Below, in pieces: positions 23,890 to 33,194 of a DNA stretch of 64,000 bases. Under the pieces are notes generated by a model. That model searched no databases, was not told where the DNA came from, and was given only the letters and a program-made list of their open reading frames with translations. The DNA is from DASRIA01 sp963768885 (GTDB taxonomy: Bacteria > Actinomycetota > Thermoleophilia > Solirubrobacterales > JBBDJG01). The position numbers were made by a program, and so were the translations under genes. The stretch is taken from assembly GCA_963768885.1 (NCBI GenBank), contig CAVYJN010000006.1, positions 682,001-746,000 on the forward strand, read 5' to 3'. The stretch's first letter is position 1, and the number at the start of each line of letters is the position of its first letter.

Positions 23890-26073
23890 GTGAGACAAGG
23901 CATGTGGATCGTCCTCGGGGCGCTCGCGCTCGCGGTGTGCGTGCCGGCCCCGCCCGCCGCGGCCGTTCACGGCACCCCGCAGGTCCTGTTCGCTCCGCCG
24001 GTTCCCCAGGACCTGCGCGCGTCCGCCGACGGGACGGCACTTGCCTACGAGACCGGTCAGGCCGATTTCGGGGACACCGACGCCAGCATGGACGTCTACC
24101 TGCGCACTCCCGCCGGCGGCGGGCTGTTCCAGACGCAACGCGTCTCGGTGGGGCCGGCCGGGGGCAACGGGCCGTTCGACGCCGATCTGGTGGCCGTGTC
24201 GGAGGATGGCAGCCGGGTGGTATTCCAGACGAGCGAGAAGCTCGTGCCGGGCGACGACGATTTCGACTCACGGGATGTGTACGAGTGGGCGGGCGGTAAC
24301 ACGACCCTCCTCTCGGCCGGACCGGAAGGCGGCACCGAGTCCCTCGACGCCGGATTTGCCGGAGCGACGGCGGGCGGGACTCGGGTGTTCTTCCGCTCGG
24401 GGGAGCACCTCGTCCCCGGCGACGAGGACACGTGCTTCGCCGGCCAGCCGGACGAGCGGCCGTGCTTCGACCTCTACGAGAGGGCGGGCGGGGTCACGCA
24501 GCTGGTCTCGACAGGGCCCAACGCGGCGGCGACACAGGACCAGGACGCGACCTTCCTGGATGCGTCCGCCGACGGCACGCGCGTCTTCTTCAGGACACAG
24601 CAGTCGCTGGTGACCGAGGACACGGACGGAGGCGGCGTATCGATCGGGCCCTTCGACATCTACGAGCGCGCCGGGGCCACGACGACGCTCGTGTCGACGT
24701 CCGCCCTGAACCCCAACCAGCAGTGGGACGCTGAGTTCGGCGACGCTTCGGAGGACGGCACCCGCGTGTTCTTCCGCACGCAGGAGCAGCTCACCGCCGA
24801 CGACACGGACGGGGGCTACGACATCTTCGAGCGCTCAGGCGGGCAGACCACCCGCGTCTCGCGGGGCAGCCTGAATTCCAATACCGGCGCGCACGCCAAG
24901 TTCCACGGCATGACTCCGGACGGCGGGCACGTCTTCTTCGACACTCCGGAGAGGCTCGAGCCGGAGGACGCCGACGTGGAGAAGGGCGACCTGTACCGGC
25001 GGTCGGGCAGCGCGACGGAGCTCGTCTCGACGGGCCCGCTCGCGGTCACGCAGCCGTCCGACTTCCTGTCGTCGTCGCTGGACGGTCAGCGCGTTTTCTT
25101 CACGTCCGTGGGCAGGTTCACCCCCGACGACACGGACACGCGGCAGGACATCTACGAGCGCTTCGCGGGGACCACCAAGAAGCTCTCGCCGGGAAACCTC
25201 GACGGCTCGTTCGACCACGTCCGCTTCGAGGGCGCGTCGCGGGACGGGACGAGGCTGCTGTTCATCGACAGCGACGGTGCGAAGCTCTACGAGTACTGGA
25301 ACGGTCAGCGCTGGGAGGTCTCGACCACCGGCGCCGCCTTCGACGGCTTGACCATCTCGGCCGACGCCTCGGTCGTGTACTTCCTCGGCAATCACCCCTC
25401 GACGGGCGGCTGGTGGGTCATCCTGGTCGCCCGCGTCGCCGGCGCCTATCCGCGTCCCAAGGGCGCAACACCGATGAAGGTGAGCCTCGTGCCGGCGTTC
25501 GAGCCCTGCACGACCCCGAATCGTGAGCACGGCCCGCCGCTCGCGTTCGCCTCCTGCAACCCGCCCGCGCTCGCGTCGGACCACCTAACGGTCGGCACCG
25601 CCGAGTCCAACGGCCAGCCCACCAAGTCCGAGGGCAGGGTGCGGCTCGTCGCGCTACCCGGAGCGCCAGGCACCCCGGCCGACGAGGCTGACGTGCTCGT
25701 GGCCTTGTCGATCACCGACGTGCGCCGTCGCGCCGACCTCGCCGACTACACGGGCGGCGTGCGCGCGACCATCCCGATTCGCGTCACCGACCGCGACAAC
25801 GCCCCGGCGCCCGGCGGCCTCGACCAGGGCACGGGCATCGACGCCGACGTGGCCTTCGACGCCCCCTGCGCCGCGACCACCGACACGACGGTCGGCGCCA
25901 CCTGCGCGACAACGACCTCGATCGACGCCGTGATCCCCGGCGCGGTCAAGGAGGGCATGCGGGCGGTGTGGCAACTGGGTCAGGTGCGTGTCGACGACGG
26001 CGGCGCCGACTCGGACCCGTCGACGACGGGGGACAACACGCTCTTCGCGGTGCAGGGGCTGTTCGCGCCGTAG
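23890..26073 (+). CDS. Secreted beta-propeller protein with lineage-type C-terminal domain
   Basis: A 727-residue exported protein. A signal peptide (residues 1-25, ending AAAVHG) is followed by about eight repeats of some 50 residues, each with the pattern DASxDGTRVFFRT then DDTD and DIYERAGG, a TolB/PD40-like propeller. From about residue 520 comes a separate 200-residue domain beginning YPRPKGATP and ending GDNTLFAVQGLFAP. The same domain ends the protein at 36349-37814. It starts with GTG after GAGGAGG. No catalytic residues are obvious; adhesion or ligand binding at the cell surface is a guess. Confidence 0.8.
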   Translation: MRQGMWIVLGALALAVCVPAPPAAAVHGTPQVLFAPPVPQDLRASADGTALAYETGQADFGDTDASMDVYLRTPAGGGLFQTQRVSVGPAGGNGPFDADLVAVSEDGSRVVFQTSEKLVPGDDDFDSRDVYEWAGGNTTLLSAGPEGGTESLDAGFAGATAGGTRVFFRSGEHLVPGDEDTCFAGQPDERPCFDLYERAGGVTQLVSTGPNAAATQDQDATFLDASADGTRVFFRTQQSLVTEDTDGGGVSIGPFDIYERAGATTTLVSTSALNPNQQWDAEFGDASEDGTRVFFRTQEQLTADDTDGGYDIFERSGGQTTRVSRGSLNSNTGAHAKFHGMTPDGGHVFFDTPERLEPEDADVEKGDLYRRSGSATELVSTGPLAVTQPSDFLSSSLDGQRVFFTSVGRFTPDDTDTRQDIYERFAGTTKKLSPGNLDGSFDHVRFEGASRDGTRLLFIDSDGAKLYEYWNGQRWEVSTTGAAFDGLTISADASVVYFLGNHPSTGGWWVILVARVAGAYPRPKGATPMKVSLVPAFEPCTTPNREHGPPLAFASCNPPALASDHLTVGTAESNGQPTKSEGRVRLVALPGAPGTPADEADVLVALSITDVRRRADLADYTGGVRATIPIRVTDRDNAPAPGGLDQGTGIDADVAFDAPCAATTDTTVGATCATTTSIDAVIPGAVKEGMRAVWQLGQVRVDDGGADSDPSTTGDNTLFAVQGLFAP

Positions 26074-26079
26074 GCCAGG

Positions 26080-26511
26080 CTACGGCAGCAGCAGCTCGTT
26101 CTGTGCGCTGTCGCGCGGGGCGCCGACCGTGAGGGCGCCCGCCTCGATGCCGGCGTCCTCCTCGGCGGAGACCGTGTAGTCGCCCGTGCCCATCGTGACC
26201 TTCACGGTCGCCGTGTCGTCGGGCGGGATCGGGCCGACGGAGCGGCGCAGGCGGGGGCCGTCGATCGTGAGCGACTGGGCTGCGCCGGACTGGTTGGCCA
26301 CCAGCAGCGTGACGGGACCGGCGCCGAAGCGGGCCGGGGACGTGGTGATGCGCTCCGGGCCGACCAGCACGGACACGTTGATCGGCACCGGGGGCCGCTG
26401 CTCGCTGCGGGCCTCGTCGCCGCCGCCGCAGCCGCCGGCTGCGAGCGCGAGCGTCGCGATGGCCAGCGTGATCGCGCCGGCCCGCCTCCAGGCATGCATC
26501 CGGGTCAACAT
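26080..26511 (-). CDS. Putative lipoprotein with cupredoxin-like fold
   Basis: A 143-residue protein. The N-terminus is a lipoprotein-type signal (ITLAIATLALAAGGC), with the Cys near residue 28 as likely lipid anchor. The remainder is all-beta and Gly/Thr rich (FGAGPVTLLVANQSG, TGDYTVSAEED), resembling cupredoxin or Ig-like domains; no clear copper ligand set is visible. ATG at 26511 is chosen for the GAGGAGG 6 nt upstream. Function unknown; extracytoplasmic location is likely. Confidence 0.65.
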   Translation of the reverse strand: MLTRMHAWRRAGAITLAIATLALAAGGCGGGDEARSEQRPPVPINVSVLVGPERITTSPARFGAGPVTLLVANQSGAAQSLTIDGPRLRRSVGPIPPDDTATVKVTMGTGDYTVSAEEDAGIEAGALTVGAPRDSAQNELLLP

Positions 26512-26582
26512 CCTCGTCCTCCTCAGGGCGCTGACCCTATCCGAATCAGCAGCCGCAAACCCGCACGGTTCCACGGGAACGG

Positions 26583-27594
26583 CTACCCGAACCAGACCGA
26601 GCGGCGCCGGCCCAGCATGCCGTTGAGGGCGTCCTGGATGCGCGCGCGGATGTCGTCCGCGACCTGTTGCACGAATGCCACGTCATCCGCGGCCTCCGGG
26701 CCGTGGCGCTCGAAGCGCACGGGCTCGAGGAACCTGATGCGGAACTTCGCCGGGCAGGTACATCCCGCCCGCGAGCAGCCCGAAGTGCGGGAATGCGTGG
26801 TTGACCGGGAAGTAGATCAGCCCGGTGAGGCGCTGAAGCAGCGGCACGTGCGCGAAGATCGGCATCGCCTCCTCGGCGCCCATCACCGCGACGGGCACGA
26901 TCGGGACGCCGGCGCGGATCGCCGTCTTGACGAACCCGCCGCGCCCGAAGCGGCGCAGCTTGTAGCGCTGCCAGAAGAGCTTGCGGGTCCCCTTCTGACC
27001 CTCGGGGAAGACGAGCACCAAGCGGCCCTCGTCGCCCAGCAGCCGGTGCGCGTTCGCCGGATGGGCGGCGACCAGCCCGATCTTGTTGGCGAGCATCCCG
27101 ACGCCCGGATAGCCCTTGAACCAGTGCTCGCCGAGCATGTAGAGCGGGCGCGGGGTGGGGTGCTCGTTGCGGATCGCCTGCATGATCATCGGCGCGTCGG
27201 GCGGGAGCGCGCCGGAGTGGTTCGACGCGAGCAGCGCGCCGCCGGCCGCGGGCACGTTCTCGAGTCCCTCGACCTCGACCCGGAACCAGTAGCGGTAGTA
27301 GAAGTTGAGGACGGGCTCCATCGCACGGAACACGCGCTCCGAGCGGCCCCAGTCGTCGACCTCGCGCTCCGGGTCCGGCGGCGCGATCAGGCCGGTCAGG
27401 TCGCGCAGCGGCGGCCTCTGCTCCGCGGCGTCGGGGACGGGCAGTCGGTAGACGTCGGCGTCGGCGTCGTACTCGGCCCGGATGCGGCGGGCGTCCTCGT
27501 CGCCGGCCTCGGCCGCGACCTGCCCGCCGAGCAGCGGGCTGTCCGCGGTGAGGCGGCGCCTGCGCTCGCTCTGGGTTGCCTTGCGCCCCTCCAC
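26583..27594 (-). CDS. PlsC-type 1-acyl-glycerol-phosphate acyltransferase-like protein (frameshifted)
   Basis: About 336 residues once joined. Motif I is unusual, SNHSGALPPD (His-x6-Asp rather than His-x4-Asp). Motif III reads FPEGQKGTRK. The hydrophobic RAGVPIVPVAVMG is typical of the fold. Near 26752 one extra base shifts the frame; the continuation (KFRIRFLEPVRFERHG) ends in RRRSVWFG at 26583. The length, 1012 bp, is one over a multiple of three. Probably a phospholipid or glycolipid acyltransferase; the acceptor is unknown. Confidence 0.75.
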
Positions 27595-27615
27595 GGCGCG
27601 GATTCTTGCAGAGGC

Positions 27616-28590
27616 TCAGCGACCGGCAGCGAACGGCAGGTCCACGACCCGCGCGGGCACCCCGGGGGCGACGCTCACCTCGTCTCCGGGCGAGACCTCG
27701 CGGCGCAGGATCGCGAGCGCGATCGGGCCGTGCTCGGGGGACGTGCCCGCGGAGGTCACGCGCCCGACTTCCTTGCCCGCCGCCGCCTCGACCGGCGCCC
27801 CTGTCTCCACGGGCGACGCGAGCGCGAGGCCGCGCAGGTGCCGGTTCGGATGTCCCTTGTGGAACATGCGCGCGACCGGCTCCTGGCCGACGTAGCAGCC
27901 CTTGGTGAAGCTCACCGCCCGCTCGACGATGCCCGCCTCGCCGGGAAGGTTCTCCTCGCCGAAGTCGACCCCGTAGCGGGGCCGGCCGCGTTCGATGCGG
28001 ACGATCTCCGCGGCCTCGGGAGCGACGGGCGGCGCTCCGGCCCCCGACAGCGCGTCCCGGGCGCCCGCGAGGGCGCCGGGGGCGACCAGCAGGTCGAAGC
28101 CGGTGTCCGTCGCGACGATCAGGGCCTCGCCGGCGCCGCGTACCCACGCGTTCTCGCCGGCCGGCGCGTCCCCCTCGGCGAGACCAGCGCGCCGCAGGGC
28201 ATCCCACGCGCGCGGGCCGATCACGGACAGCACCGCGCGCTCGGAGCCCGCGTCGGCGATCTCCACGCGTCGTCCGATCTTGTACATGGAGAGCTCGCGC
28301 AGGACGACGTCCTTCGCGATGCCCTCGAGATCGAGCCAGAGCTCCTCCGGCGTGATCGCGAGGACGCGCATGTCGCCGAGGATCCGGCCCTTCGGGTTGA
28401 GGAGCGCCGCGTAGCACCCCTGTCCCGGCGCGAGCGCCTGCACGTCGTTGGTGACCTGCCCCTGCAGGTACTCGTGCGCGTCGGGGCCGCGCACGACGAG
28501 GTGCGCGCGCTCGGGACGCTCGACGAAGCCCGCCTCCCCGGTGAGGACGCGGTGGTCGTGGTCTGCCTGGGCCGGGGCGCGGGTCGCCAT
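27616..28590 (-). CDS. ygfZ: Folate-binding protein YgfZ
   Basis: A 324-residue member of the GcvT-like YgfZ family, which uses folate to help maintain iron-sulfur enzymes. The signature KGCYVGQE near residue 225 is intact, with the early YLQGQVTNDV stretch. It lies 21 bp upstream of the acyltransferase gene on the same strand. A TACCAT box 7 nt before the ATG suggests a leaderless transcript. Identification is firm. Confidence 0.9.
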   Translation of the reverse strand: MATRAPAQADHDHRVLTGEAGFVERPERAHLVVRGPDAHEYLQGQVTNDVQALAPGQGCYAALLNPKGRILGDMRVLAITPEELWLDLEGIAKDVVLRELSMYKIGRRVEIADAGSERAVLSVIGPRAWDALRRAGLAEGDAPAGENAWVRGAGEALIVATDTGFDLLVAPGALAGARDALSGAGAPPVAPEAAEIVRIERGRPRYGVDFGEENLPGEAGIVERAVSFTKGCYVGQEPVARMFHKGHPNRHLRGLALASPVETGAPVEAAAGKEVGRVTSAGTSPEHGPIALAILRREVSPGDEVSVAPGVPARVVDLPFAAGR

Positions 28591-28597
28591 GCCTCGA

Positions 28598-28603
28598 ATG
28601 GTA
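28598..28603 (-). promoter_or_regulatory. -10 box (TACCAT) of ygfZ
   Basis: TACCAT on the minus strand lies 7 nt before the ATG at 28590, matching the spacing class seen at 40956 and 48997. Confidence 0.35.
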
Positions 28604-28629
28604 CGCAGGCGCTCGGGTACGCTTCCGCG

Positions 28630-28994
28630 GTGGCTCTCGCCGGCACCTTCCAGGAGATCGTCGACTCGCTGCCGCGCGACTGGACGGATCTCCAGTCTTC
28701 GACCTGCGGATCGCCGACGAGGACCGCTATGTCGAGGCCGCGGTGATCCTCGCCCAGTGCAACGCCCAGGGCTACTCGCGCCACGACTGGCACTGGCGCA
28801 TCAACTGCGCCCACGAGTTCGGGCACGCCGCCTCGGCGCAGACGGTCCACGGCGTGCTCTCGCAGCTCGACGGGGCGGGCATCGCGGGCGAGCTCGCGCT
28901 GCGGCAGGTCCGCGAGGGCCGGCACGAGGTCGTGCCGATGTGGGGCCGGCCCGAGAGCGTGAGGCGGGAGTTCGCCCAGCGCCGGGCGCAATAG
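28630..28994 (+). CDS. Conserved-looking hypothetical protein (frameshifted), about 121 aa
   Basis: The GTG at 28630 gives VALAGTFQEIVDSLPRDW. The frame breaks near 28695. Adding one G (CAG to CAGG) restores VFDLRIADEDRYVEAAV and runs on to the stop at 28994 through YSRHDWHWRINCAHEFG. The length, 365 bp, is one short of a multiple of three, and both halves read as normal protein, so a sequence error is likely. A soluble helical protein; no family recognised. Divergent from ygfZ. Confidence 0.6.
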
Positions 28995-29115
28995 CGCTGC
29001 AAAACCCATGAAACGTCGCTCGCGCGAGAGGCGCATGGGACTACGCGCGGCCGTTCGGCGGTATACACTGCCCGCGCTTTAGGACCGACTGCCCACTACC
29101 CCCGGAGGTTTCCCA

Positions 29116-29901
29116 TTGGAACGGTCAGCGGCTGACGCTGCAACTGTTGAACAGCGCTCACCGGCCGCGTACGTGGCGGAGTTCATCGGCACCTTCGTGC
29201 TGGTGTTCGCCATCACGCTCGCGGTTTCGCTGTTCGTCAACCCGCAGGGGACGGGCTCCGACTGGGCTGTGATCGGCCTCGTCCACTTCCTCGTGCTGTT
29301 CACGATCGTGATGACGATCGGAAGCATCTCCGGTGCGCACGTGAACCCCGCGGTAACGCTCGCGCTGCTGGCGCTGCGCAAGATCCGCCCGAACGACGCT
29401 GCCGTCTACATACTGGTCCAGCTCGCGGGGGCGGTGGCCGGCGCCCTGATGACGAAGTTCCTGTTGATCGACGATCTCGCCGACCAGCAGAACGTCGGGG
29501 TCCCCTCGCTCAACTTCAGCATCCTGGGCGGTGACTTCCAGGGCTTCGTGGCCGAGCTGCTCGGAGCGTTCTTCCTGATCTGGGCGGTGGTCGCGGTGGC
29601 CGTCAACCCGCGCGCTGCGCGTGACTGGTCGGGCCTCGCGATCGGCGGCACGCTGGGCTTCGCCGTGCTGATCACGGGCCCGCTCACCGGTGGGTCGCTG
29701 AACCCGGCCCGCTGGTTCGGCCCCGCGCTCGTCTCGGGCGAGTGGAACAGCCCGCTGCTGTACATCTTCGCCCCGATCGTGGGTGGAGTGCTGGCGGCGC
29801 TGATCTACTGGTACGCGTTCGTCGAGGGCCCGCCCGTGCGCGCGGCCACGCCGGAGACCGGGCCCAAGGGCCTGCGCCAGGACGTCAACCCGCCGCAGTA
29901 G
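29116..29901 (+). CDS. Aquaporin / MIP-family channel
   Basis: A 261-residue major intrinsic protein with six helices and both pore motifs: NPA in HVNPAVT (near residue 77) and NPA in SLNPARW (near 197). The residue after the second NPA is Arg, as in water and glycerol channels. Between the halves is an unusually long loop (LLIDDLADQQNVGVPSLN). Water channel is more likely than glycerol facilitator, but the selectivity filter cannot be settled by eye. TTG start, GGAGGT 6 nt upstream. Confidence 0.88.
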   Translation: MERSAADAATVEQRSPAAYVAEFIGTFVLVFAITLAVSLFVNPQGTGSDWAVIGLVHFLVLFTIVMTIGSISGAHVNPAVTLALLALRKIRPNDAAVYILVQLAGAVAGALMTKFLLIDDLADQQNVGVPSLNFSILGGDFQGFVAELLGAFFLIWAVVAVAVNPRAARDWSGLAIGGTLGFAVLITGPLTGGSLNPARWFGPALVSGEWNSPLLYIFAPIVGGVLAALIYWYAFVEGPPVRAATPETGPKGLRQDVNPPQ

Positions 29902-29925
29902 GCCGACGGCGATACCGGAAACGTA

Positions 29926-29955
29926 GGAAAGGGCGGCCTCCGGGCCGCCCTTTCC
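29926..29955. terminator. Intrinsic terminator hairpin after the aquaporin gene
   Basis: A perfect 13-bp stem with a 4-nt loop (GGAAAGGGCGGCC, TCCG, complement), with A-rich and T-rich bases at its foot. It lies 25 bp after the aquaporin stop and separates it from fbiC. Confidence 0.8.
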
Positions 29956-29963
29956 GTGCGCAC

Positions 29964-29969
29964 TAGACT
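29964..29969 (+). promoter_or_regulatory. -10 box (TAGACT) of fbiC
   Basis: TAGACT lies 10 nt before the GTG at 29980, directly after the aquaporin terminator; no Shine-Dalgarno sequence follows. Confidence 0.45.
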
Positions 29970-29979
29970 TCGTGCGACC

Positions 29980-32172
29980 GTGAGACGCGTCACCTTCTCG
30001 CGCAACTACACGTTGTCGTTGTCGCGGACCTGCCGCTGTTACTGCAAGTACTGCGCGTTCGCGACCCACCGGCCTCACCTGTACGCGCCGGACGAGGTGG
30101 AGCGGATGCTCGACGACGCCGCGCGGCGCGGATGCAAGGAGCTGCTCGTGCTGACCGGCGAGCACCCGGAGGTGAACGAGGAGGTCGCGCGGCGGCTGCG
30201 CGAGTACGGTCACGAGGACTTCACGGCTTACGTCGTGTGGGCATGCGAGCGCGCGCTCGAGCGCGGGCTGCTCCCGCACTCCAACCTGGGGGTGCTCGCG
30301 CGCGAGGAGCTGTCCCGCCTGCGCGAGGTGAACGCGTCGATGGGCCTCATGCTGGAGTCGGTCTCCGAGCGCCTGATGGACACGGTCCACGCGGGCTCGC
30401 CGACGAAGCACCCCGCCGCGCGGCTCGCGACGATCGAGGCAGCGGGCGAGCTGCGCATCCCGTTCACGAGCGGCATCCTCGTCGGAATCGGCGAGACCGA
30501 GGAGGAGCGCATGGCGTCGCTCGAGGCGCTCGCCGAGGTGCACGGCCGCCACGGCCACCTCCAGGAGGTGATCCTCCAGAACTTCGTGCCCCACCCCAAC
30601 TACTACGGCCGCGAGGTGGCCGAGGTCGCCGACGAGGCCGCGCGGCGGAGGTGGGCGGACGGCGAGGCCGTGACCGGCGACCAGCCGCTGCCGGAGTGGG
30701 CGAACCCGATCTCGGTGGACGACATCAGGCGGCTCGTGAGCCGCTGCCGGGAGCTGATGCCCGACGTCGGCGTCCAGATCCCGCCGAACCTCTCCGACTG
30801 GTGGCTCGACCTCGTGCGCGCGGGCGCGACCGATCTGGGCGGCCTCTCCGCGAACGGCGACCACATCTCGCCGGAGCACGCGTTCCCGAGCCCCCACCAG
30901 GTGCGCAAGCAGCTGAAGCCGGAGGGCTACGCGCTGACCGAGCGCCTCTGCGTGTACCCGCAGTACATCGACCAGGACTGGGTCGCGCAGGGCGTCCTGG
31001 ACACGATCAAGCTCAAGTACTGGTCGTTCATCCCGCGCCGGGGCTCCGGCCGCCGCCAGGACGTGCCGATCCGCGCCGATCTCGCGACGGGGGCGATCGA
31101 GCGCGCGCGCGACGGGCGCGCGCTGACGCGCGAGGAGCTGACCGCGCTGTTCGCCGAGCGGCGGCCCGAGGTGATCGAGGACATGCGCCTCGCCGCGGAC
31201 GAGCTGCGTGCGCGGCTCGCCGGCGACACCGCGACCTTCGTCGTCAACCGCAACATCAACTTCACGAACGTCTGCCAGGTCGGGTGCGCCTTCTGCGGGT
31301 TCGGGCAGGGCAAGCGCTCGCCCGACGCCTACCACGTCGAGGAGGACGCGTTCGCGGAGAAGATCCGCGACGCCGTCGAGTTCGGCGTGACCGAGATCTG
31401 CATGCAGGGCGGCATCCATCCCGACTACACGCTGGAGCACTACGGGCGCTGGCTGAGGCTCGCCAAGGACGTCGCGCCCCAGCTCCATCTGCACGCGTAC
31501 TCGCCGATGGAGGTGCACTTCATGTGCGAGCGCTCGGGCAAGCGCCCCGAGGAGGTGTTCGAGTACCTCGTCGAATGCGGTCTCGGCTCGACTCCCGGCA
31601 CCGCCGCCGAGGTGCTGCACGACGGCGTCCGCGAGCGGATCTCGCCGAACAAGCTGCCGGTGGACCGGTGGGTCCAGATCATCGAGGCATCGCACCGCAC
31701 CGGCCTGCGCTCGACCGTGACGGTGATGTTCGGTCACATCGAGGAGCCCTGGGAGCTCGCCGAGCACATGCGGGTCGTGCGCGAGCTGCAGGAGCGCACG
31801 GGCGGCTTCACCGAGTTCGTGCCGCTCAGCTTCATCCCGTTCCACACGCTGTTGGGGCGCACGCACGGGATCGAGGAGATCTCCCGTGAGGAGAACCTCA
31901 AGCACACCGCGGTCTTCAGGCTGGCGCTGGGCGAGACCGTCCCCAACCTCCAGGCGAGCTGGGTGAAGATGGGGCTCGACGCCGCGACGGAGTCGCTGGG
32001 CTGGGGCGTGAACGACCTGGGCGGGACGCTGATGGAGGAGTCGATCTCGCGGATGGCGGGGTCCTACCACGGCGTGCTGCTGACGCCCGAGCAGCTGATC
32101 GACGCGGCGCGTGCCGGCGGCCGCGTGCCGGCACAGCGCGACACGCTCTACCGGATCATCGAGACCTACTGA
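29980..32172 (+). CDS. fbiC: FO synthase (fused CofG-CofH)
   Basis: A 730-residue bifunctional radical-SAM enzyme that joins 5-amino-6-ribitylaminouracil and tyrosine to make FO, the chromophore of coenzyme F420. The CofG half carries Cys18, Cys22, Cys25 (CRCYCKYC); the CofH half carries Cys432, Cys436, Cys439 (CQVGCAFC). The fused form is typical of actinobacteria. GTG at 29980 is preferred to an upstream in-frame start because the latter would lie inside the terminator region. It faces the other F420 genes across a short ADH gene. Confidence 0.95.
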   Translation: MRRVTFSRNYTLSLSRTCRCYCKYCAFATHRPHLYAPDEVERMLDDAARRGCKELLVLTGEHPEVNEEVARRLREYGHEDFTAYVVWACERALERGLLPHSNLGVLAREELSRLREVNASMGLMLESVSERLMDTVHAGSPTKHPAARLATIEAAGELRIPFTSGILVGIGETEEERMASLEALAEVHGRHGHLQEVILQNFVPHPNYYGREVAEVADEAARRRWADGEAVTGDQPLPEWANPISVDDIRRLVSRCRELMPDVGVQIPPNLSDWWLDLVRAGATDLGGLSANGDHISPEHAFPSPHQVRKQLKPEGYALTERLCVYPQYIDQDWVAQGVLDTIKLKYWSFIPRRGSGRRQDVPIRADLATGAIERARDGRALTREELTALFAERRPEVIEDMRLAADELRARLAGDTATFVVNRNINFTNVCQVGCAFCGFGQGKRSPDAYHVEEDAFAEKIRDAVEFGVTEICMQGGIHPDYTLEHYGRWLRLAKDVAPQLHLHAYSPMEVHFMCERSGKRPEEVFEYLVECGLGSTPGTAAEVLHDGVRERISPNKLPVDRWVQIIEASHRTGLRSTVTVMFGHIEEPWELAEHMRVVRELQERTGGFTEFVPLSFIPFHTLLGRTHGIEEISREENLKHTAVFRLALGETVPNLQASWVKMGLDAATESLGWGVNDLGGTLMEESISRMAGSYHGVLLTPEQLIDAARAGGRVPAQRDTLYRIIETY

Positions 32173-32177
32173 GAGCG

Positions 32178-33173
32178 ATGGTCCTCACGGCGCCGGCGCC
32201 CGCGGAGTCGGGGCCGCTCGAGCTGCGCGACGTCGCGGTGCCGGACCCCGGCCCCGGCGAGCTGCTGGTGCGGGTGAAGGCCAACGGCGTCTGCCGCACG
32301 GACCTGCACATCGTCGAGGGCGAGCTCACGGAGCCGAAGCTACCGCTCGTCCCGGGCCACCAGATCGCGGGCGAGGTCGCGCGCGTGGGGGAGGGCGTGC
32401 ACGAGTTCGCGCCGGGCGATCGCGTCGGCGTGCCGTGGCTCGGCGGCACGGACGGCACCTGCCCGTACTGCCGGGCCGGGATGGAGAACCTCTGCGACCG
32501 GCCGACGTTCACCGGGTACCAGCGCGACGGCGGCTACGCCGAGTACGCGGTCGCGCGTGCGGACTTCGCGCTGCGTCTTCCGGACGGCTACACCGACGTC
32601 CGCGCCGCGCCGCTGCTGTGCGCGGGGCTGATCGGATACCGGGCGCTGCGGCTCGCGCACCCCGAGCCGCTCGCGGACGTGGCGCGGCTCGGCCTGTACG
32701 GCTTCGGCGCGTCGGCGCACATCGTGATCCAGGTCGCGCGTCATCTCGGCCACGAGGTCCACGTCGTCACCCGCGGGAAGACCGGGCAGGCGCTCGCGCT
32801 CGAGCTCGGCGCGGCCTGGGCGGGCGGCCCGGACGACGTCCCACCGGTGCCGCTCGACAGCGCGATCATCTTCGCCCCCGTGGGATCGCTCGTCCCCGCC
32901 GCGCTCGGGGCCGTGCGGAAGGGAGGCGTGGTGGTCTGCGCGGGCATCCACATGAGCCCGATCCCGCAGTTCGACTACGACCTGCTCTGGGGCGAGCGTG
33001 TGGTGCGCAGCGTCGCGAACCTCACTCGCGCGGACGGGACGCAGTTCATGGAGGTCGCCGCGGGCATGTCGATCGACACGGTGATCGAGGAGTTCGCCCT
33101 CGCGGACGCGAACGAGGCGCTCGCGCGCCTGAAGTCGGGTCAGGTGCGCGGCGCCGCGGTGCTGATCCCCTGA
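32178..33173 (+). CDS. Zinc-type alcohol dehydrogenase family protein
   Basis: A 331-residue medium-chain dehydrogenase. The catalytic zinc ligands are visible: Cys in NGVCRTDLH, and His-Glu in VPGHQIAGEV. The structural zinc loop reads GTCPYCRAGMENLC, with three cysteines instead of four; the first is replaced. The nucleotide fold has GLYGFGASAH. It starts 5 nt after fbiC, so it is co-transcribed with F420 synthesis, but nothing in the sequence says it uses F420. NAD(P)-dependent alcohol or aldehyde reduction is expected. Confidence 0.82.
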   Translation: MVLTAPAPAESGPLELRDVAVPDPGPGELLVRVKANGVCRTDLHIVEGELTEPKLPLVPGHQIAGEVARVGEGVHEFAPGDRVGVPWLGGTDGTCPYCRAGMENLCDRPTFTGYQRDGGYAEYAVARADFALRLPDGYTDVRAAPLLCAGLIGYRALRLAHPEPLADVARLGLYGFGASAHIVIQVARHLGHEVHVVTRGKTGQALALELGAAWAGGPDDVPPVPLDSAIIFAPVGSLVPAALGAVRKGGVVVCAGIHMSPIPQFDYDLLWGERVVRSVANLTRADGTQFMEVAAGMSIDTVIEEFALADANEALARLKSGQVRGAAVLIP

Positions 33174-33194
33174 ACCCGGCGCCGTGCGGCAGGC

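Noticed and set aside
29158..32070. Open frame of 970 codons on the minus strand
   Set aside because: Opposite to the aquaporin gene and fbiC; its composition is that of a mirror frame.
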